Shown: in pieces, positions 58,157 to 64,000 of the stretch | Position numbering within the stretch: position 1 is the stretch's first letter | Layout: every line of letters starts with the position of its first letter | From: Bacteroidales bacterium | Lineage (GTDB): Bacteria > Bacteroidota > Bacteroidia > Bacteroidales > Bacteroidaceae | NCBI GenBank assembly: GCA_004555425.1 | Contig: SFID01000001.1 | Coordinates: 1 to 64,000 of the forward strand | Direction of reading: 5' to 3' | DNA length: 64,000 nt | Program-made: the position numbers and the translations under genes | Notes under the pieces: generated by a model | What the model was told of the DNA's origin: nothing | Database searches by the model: none | The model's input: only the letters and a program-made list of their open reading frames with translations

Positions 58157-59278
58157 ATGCTTCCCATAGTAGCACAAAAAGAAATACGTGAACGCCTGGC
58201 CCGCCAAGTGGTGGAGGGGCGTGTGCCCCATGCTCAGTTGTTTTGCGGGCCCGAGGGCTGTGGCAAATTGGCCATTGCACTCGAACTGGCGCAGACGCTT
58301 CTCTGCCAGCATCCCACCGATGGCCACGCCTGTGGCCAGTGTCCCTCCTGCAAGATGGCAGAGGGATGGGTGCACCCCGACCTGCACTTCGTGTTCCCCG
58401 TTATCAAACCCTCGGGGACCAGCAGCGAGATAACGAGCGACTACTATCTCAAGGAGTGGCGCGAACAGTTGCGCCGCACCCTCTACTTCGACCGCCAGGA
58501 CTGGTTGAAAGTGATGGGCGTGGAGAAACAGCAATCGCAGATTCCTGTGGCCGAGAGCGATAATATCCTGCGCAAACTCTCGCTCACCGCCTCGCAGGGA
58601 GGCTATAAGGTGATGCTCATCTGGTTGCCCGAACAAATGAACGTGCAGACGGCCAACAAACTCCTCAAAATCCTTGAGGAACCGCCCCGCCAAACCGTTT
58701 TCCTCCTGGTGTGCGAGCAGCCCGAACGCCTTTTGGCCACCATCCTGAGCCGTACGCAGCGCGTGGACATCCCGCCCCTCTCCACGGACGACGTGGCCAG
58801 CGCACTTGTGGAGCAACAAGGGCTGCAGCCCGACGATGCCCAGCGCATCGCTCGCCAGAGCGGAGGCAATTTCATCCAAGCCATGCGCCAAACCGTTGTC
58901 AATGCCGACCAGGGACTCTTCTTCGACATGTTTGTCATGCTGATGCGCTTGGCCTATCAGCGCGACATCAAGGGCATCCGCCAGTGGGCCGAATCTGTGG
59001 CCGAGTGGGGGCGCGAGCGGCAGAAGGATTTCCTGCAATACGCCCTTCGCATGGTGCGCGAGAACTTCATGTACAACTTCCACCAGCCCGAGCTCAACTA
59101 CATGTCGCAACAGGAGGCCGACTTCGCCGTTCGCTTTGCCCGTTTCATCAACGAGCGCAATGTCATTCCCATCTCCGAAGAACTGGAGTCCTGCATCCGC
59201 GACATTTCCCAAAACGTCAATGCCCGCATGGTCTTCTTCGATTTCGGCCTCAAGATGATTGTCCTCCTGATTCGTTAG
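58157..59278 (+). CDS. holB: DNA polymerase III subunit delta'
   Basis: A 373-residue clamp-loader subunit. The start MLPIVAQKEIRERLARQVVE leads into HAQLFCGPEGCGKLAIALEL, a modified P-loop (GKL instead of GKT, as expected for a non-hydrolysing delta'). The zinc-binding cysteines are in CQHPTDGHACGQCPSCKMA. The sensor segment NVQTANKLLKILEEPPRQTVF and ILSRTQRVDIPPL are present; the usual SRC reads SRT. The heptamer repeat ends seven bases before the ATG. Confidence 0.94.
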   Translation: MLPIVAQKEIRERLARQVVEGRVPHAQLFCGPEGCGKLAIALELAQTLLCQHPTDGHACGQCPSCKMAEGWVHPDLHFVFPVIKPSGTSSEITSDYYLKEWREQLRRTLYFDRQDWLKVMGVEKQQSQIPVAESDNILRKLSLTASQGGYKVMLIWLPEQMNVQTANKLLKILEEPPRQTVFLLVCEQPERLLATILSRTQRVDIPPLSTDDVASALVEQQGLQPDDAQRIARQSGGNFIQAMRQTVVNADQGLFFDMFVMLMRLAYQRDIKGIRQWAESVAEWGRERQKDFLQYALRMVRENFMYNFHQPELNYMSQQEADFAVRFARFINERNVIPISEELESCIRDISQNVNARMVFFDFGLKMIVLLIR

Positions 59279-59280
59279 AG

Positions 59281-59436
59281 GTAGGTTCTATAAATTAACT
59301 TGGATGGATTCGCGGCTATCGTGCCGTAGGCTTTTGTTTTCATTCAGTTGCGTAGCCCGCTACGCTCCTTTATGAAAAACAAAAAACTACGGTGCGATAG
59401 CCGCGAATCCGTCCCTGCAAATTTATGGAACCTACC
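59281..59436. repeat. MITE-like inverted repeat between holB and dapL
   Basis: Arms of about 49 bases (GTAGGTTCTATAAATTAACT.. at 59281 and its inverse ending at 59436) share GGATTCGCGGCTATCG and CCGTAG with few mismatches; the centre has GCGTAGCCCGCTACGC. It fills the gap between convergent genes and could end transcription from both. Confidence 0.88.
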
Positions 59437-59449
59437 TAAATGGCATTCC

Positions 59450-60637
59450 TTAGCCCAGAGCGGCGATTCGCTGGAGGGCTTCGGCGCAGTTCTCGTGGCT
59501 GCCAAAGGCGGTGAGGCGCACGTAGCCCTCGCCCGATGGGCCGAAACCTACGCCGGGCGTGGTGACAAGGGCGGCCTCGTTGAGCAGGCGGTCGAAGAAG
59601 GTCCAGGAGTCGGTGCCCGCGGGCGTGGTCAGCCAGATGTAGGGCGCGTCCGTGCCGCCCACCACTTGGTAGCCCATCTGCGTGAGGCGTTCGCGCATCA
59701 TGCGGGCTCCCTCCATATAATATTGTATGGTGGCGCGCACCTGCTGCTGGCCCTCGGGCGTATAGATGGCCTCGGCGGCGCGCTGGGTGATGTAGGAGGT
59801 GCCGTTGAACTTCGTGCATTGGCGGCGGTTCCAGAGGTCGCGCAGGCAGACACCGTCAAACTGCAACTCGCGCGGCACGACCGTATATCCGCAGCGCACG
59901 CCTGTGAAGCCTGCCGTTTTGGAGAAACTGCGCAGTTCGATGGCACAGCGTTTGGCGCCTGGTATCTCGTAGATGCTGTGGGGGATGTCGTCGTGCTGGA
60001 TGAAGGCTTCGTAGGCCGAGTCGAAGAGGATGAGGCTGCCTTCGCGCAGGGCGTAGTCCACCCACTCTTGCAACTGGTCGCGGCGGAGCACGGTGCCCGT
60101 GGGGTTGTTGGGATAGCAGAGGTAGATGAGGTCAATATGCTCCGCGGGCAGGGCGGGCACGAAATGGCCCTCGGCCGTGACGGGCAGGAGGCGAATGGAG
60201 CCGCCTGCGGGACGGCCCGCCATGATATTGCTATCGACATAGACGGGATAGACAGGGTCGGTCACGGCCACACTGAGGCGGGTGTCGAGGATGTCGGTGA
60301 TATTGCCGCAGTCGCTCTTCGCACCGTCGCTGATGAATACTTCGTCGATGTCTATCTGCACGCCGCGCGCTGTGTAGTCGTGGTCCACGATGGCTTGGCG
60401 CAAGAAGGCATAGCCCTGTTCGGGCCCGTAGCCGCGGAAGGTTTCTGCGACAGCCATTTCATCTACGGCGCGGTGCATGGCTGCGATGCTGGCAGGAGGC
60501 AGAGGGCGCGTCACATCGCCGATGCCTAGGCTGATGACGTTGCGCTCGGGATGGGCTTCGCGGAAAGCCTGCACGCGGTGGGCGATGGTGGAGAAGAGGT
60601 AATTCTGCTTTAGATTTTGGAAATGCTTGTTGATCAT
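59450..60637 (-). CDS. dapL: LL-diaminopimelate aminotransferase
   Basis: A 395-residue PLP enzyme converting tetrahydrodipicolinate directly to LL-DAP. The start [20 protein letters not shown] is typical. [73 protein letters not shown] and the PLP lysine in [19 protein letters not shown] are all present. It is downstream of dapF on the same strand, so two consecutive steps of lysine/peptidoglycan precursor synthesis are linked. Confidence 0.96.
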   Translation of the reverse strand: MINKHFQNLKQNYLFSTIAHRVQAFREAHPERNVISLGIGDVTRPLPPASIAAMHRAVDEMAVAETFRGYGPEQGYAFLRQAIVDHDYTARGVQIDIDEVFISDGAKSDCGNITDILDTRLSVAVTDPVYPVYVDSNIMAGRPAGGSIRLLPVTAEGHFVPALPAEHIDLIYLCYPNNPTGTVLRRDQLQEWVDYALREGSLILFDSAYEAFIQHDDIPHSIYEIPGAKRCAIELRSFSKTAGFTGVRCGYTVVPRELQFDGVCLRDLWNRRQCTKFNGTSYITQRAAEAIYTPEGQQQVRATIQYYMEGARMMRERLTQMGYQVVGGTDAPYIWLTTPAGTDSWTFFDRLLNEAALVTTPGVGFGPSGEGYVRLTAFGSHENCAEALQRIAALG

Positions 60638-60647
60638 AAGGCTTGTT

Positions 60648-60741
60648 TTTTAGAGGAGGAGAGAGGAATTAAGAGGAAGATAGAGGACGATAGAGGATGA
60701 TAGAGGAGATTATCGGAGCGCTCATTCCTAATTCCTAATTC

Positions 60742-60757
<16 letters not shown>
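60648..60757. repeat. Simple repeats between dapF and dapL
   Basis: GATAGAGGA units (60668-60705) are followed by four TTCCTAA heptamers (60726-60752). The last heptamers encode the final residues of DapF. Confidence 0.8.
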
Positions 60758-63179
<2,422 letters not shown>

Positions 63180-63187
63180 TTATTTCT

Positions 63188-63265
63188 GGTTTTTCTGGTT
63201 TTTCTAGAGATTCTAGATTTTCTAGAGATTCTAGAGATTCTAGATTATCTGGATTTTCTGGAGAT
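63188..63265. repeat. TCTAGA-rich simple repeat
   Basis: TTCTAGAGA and TTCTAGATT nonamers repeat about six times between purF and pyrG and end in GGAGATTCCGGAG. Confidence 0.8.
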
Positions 63266-63282
63266 TCCGGAGGCTCTATTCT

Positions 63283-64000
63283 CTATTCTTCCTTAGGGGC
63301 TGCCGCCATCTCCTCTTCCACATAGGCCAGGAAGGCGCGGTTGAGCATTCGCAGGCCGCCAGGCGTGGGATAGTCGCCCGTGAAGTACCAGTCGCCTGGA
63401 TGATTCGGGCAGGAGCGGTGCAGGCCCTCCACGGTCTGGAAGATGAGTGTGACGGGGGTGGTGATGCCTTCGGGCGTGAGGAGTTGGGCAATTTTGGCCG
63501 AGATTTCCTCGTCGCTGAAGGGCGCGTAGATTTCCTTGACGTAGTTCTCGTCAGTGCATCCGTTGGCCGCCTTGATTTTCTCATAGACCTGGCGGACAAT
63601 GCTGCCCATACCGCGCTCTTCGAGGAGGGCAAGGGCAGCCTTGAAGGCAATGAACTGGTCCATACTCGACATATCGATGCCGTAGTAGTCGGGGTAGCGA
63701 ATCTGCGGGGCCGAGGAGACGATAATCATGCGGCGCGGGTGGAGGCGGTCGAGGATGCGGATGATGCTCTGGCGCAGGGTCGTTCCGCGCACGATGCTGT
63801 CGTCGATGATGACGAGGTTGTCCACGCCCGCCTCCAGGCTGCCGTAGGTCACGTCATATACGTGGGCGGCCAGGTCAGCGCGGCTGTTGCCCTCGGCGAT
63901 GAAGGTGCGGAGTTTGATGTCCTTGATGGCCACCTTCTCACTGCGCACCCGCATACTCAGGATATGTTCAATCTCCTGTTCGCTGCCCTGCTCGTGAACC
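63283..64000 (-). CDS. purF: Amidophosphoribosyltransferase, 3' part (gene runs off the window)
   Basis: The frame is open to the window end at 64000, so the N-terminal glutaminase domain is outside; 239 codons are seen. The PRPP loop VIIDDSIVRGTTLRQSIIRI and RRMIIVSSAPQIRYPDYYGIDM identify the PurF-type phosphoribosyltransferase domain. The C-terminal region (CTDENYVKEIYAPFSDEE, then FQTVEGLHRSCPNHPGDWYFTGDY) fits the longer Bacteroidetes form. It is on the same strand as pyrG, 109 bases upstream, with a TCTAGA repeat between. Confidence 0.9.
   Translation of the reverse strand, partial: VHEQGSEQEIEHILSMRVRSEKVAIKDIKLRTFIAEGNSRADLAAHVYDVTYGSLEAGVDNLVIIDDSIVRGTTLRQSIIRILDRLHPRRMIIVSSAPQIRYPDYYGIDMSSMDQFIAFKAALALLEERGMGSIVRQVYEKIKAANGCTDENYVKEIYAPFSDEEISAKIAQLLTPEGITTPVTLIFQTVEGLHRSCPNHPGDWYFTGDYPTPGGLRMLNRAFLAYVEEEMAAAPKEE

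Overview
The window looks like chromosomal DNA of a Bacteroidales bacterium, most likely Prevotellaceae or Porphyromonadaceae. The evidence is a three-gene fumarate reductase, a porP-K-L-M-N type IX secretion (T9SS) operon, Bacteroidetes -33 TTTG / -7 TAnnTTTG promoters, LL-diaminopimelate aminotransferase, an HflX/RsgA/NfeD neighbourhood, and a dut-TPR-DUF4292-EnvC run. I cannot name the genus from sequence alone. No tRNA, rRNA, transposase, prophage or CRISPR was seen.

Layout. 0.4-3.9 kb: frdCAB. 4-9.6 kb (minus strand): an ECF sigma factor, a probable anti-sigma protein and three envelope proteins ending in a large TonB-receptor-like barrel. 10.2-13.9 kb: acpP, fabF and an RNase III with a very long low-complexity tail. 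14.5-22.4 kb: a hemerythrin/LuxR regulator facing a porin, an imelysin lipoprotein, a di-heme oxidoreductase broken by an in-frame TAG, and a ResB/CcsA cytochrome c synthase; together these read as an iron/redox and cytochrome c unit. 23.5-29.2 kb: hflX, frr, rsgA, an NfeD-like gene and a T9SS-type secreted thioredoxin-fold protein. 29.4-32.9 kb: iron or cobalamin ABC permease and binding protein without an ATPase, then ansA. 34.1-41.7 kb: dut, TPR lipoprotein, DUF4292 lipoprotein, EnvC-like, nadA, a hydrolase and marC. 41.9-47 kb: an AT-richer surface protein with a 55-residue partner, then ptb-buk. 47.3-53.8 kb: porPKLMN. 54-64 kb: DUF2795, cobalamin adenosyltransferase, methyltransferase, metF, holB, dapL, dapF, pyrG and the 3' part of purF.

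The most unusual content is between the genes. Several families of dispersed, structured repeats recur in the window: (a) arrays of short hairpins with different stems, mostly a GCAG-like loop and a constant TGAAACTA separator (four loci); (b) a ~375 bp element in three copies carrying a perfect TTTG-N20-TATCTTTG promoter followed at once by a hairpin and T-run whose stem covaries between copies; (c) two arrays of five 22-bp palindromic units inside a shared flank; (d) a 14-bp motif, GTAACTACTCAGGT, in inverted pairs around other inverted repeats and at one end of every copy of (b); (e) MITE-like long inverted repeats; (f) heptamer and TCTAGA-type simple repeats. Covariation in (a), (b) and (c) points to selection on RNA or cruciform structure. 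These are the best candidates for something undescribed.

Links between parts: the two secreted proteins with C-terminal sorting-like tails (27360-29234 and 42111-43931) are plausible cargo of the T9SS encoded here. The ResB/CcsA synthase is the enzyme the CxxCH-bearing di-heme protein upstream of it would need. The ECF sigma operon probably controls its own barrel proteins.
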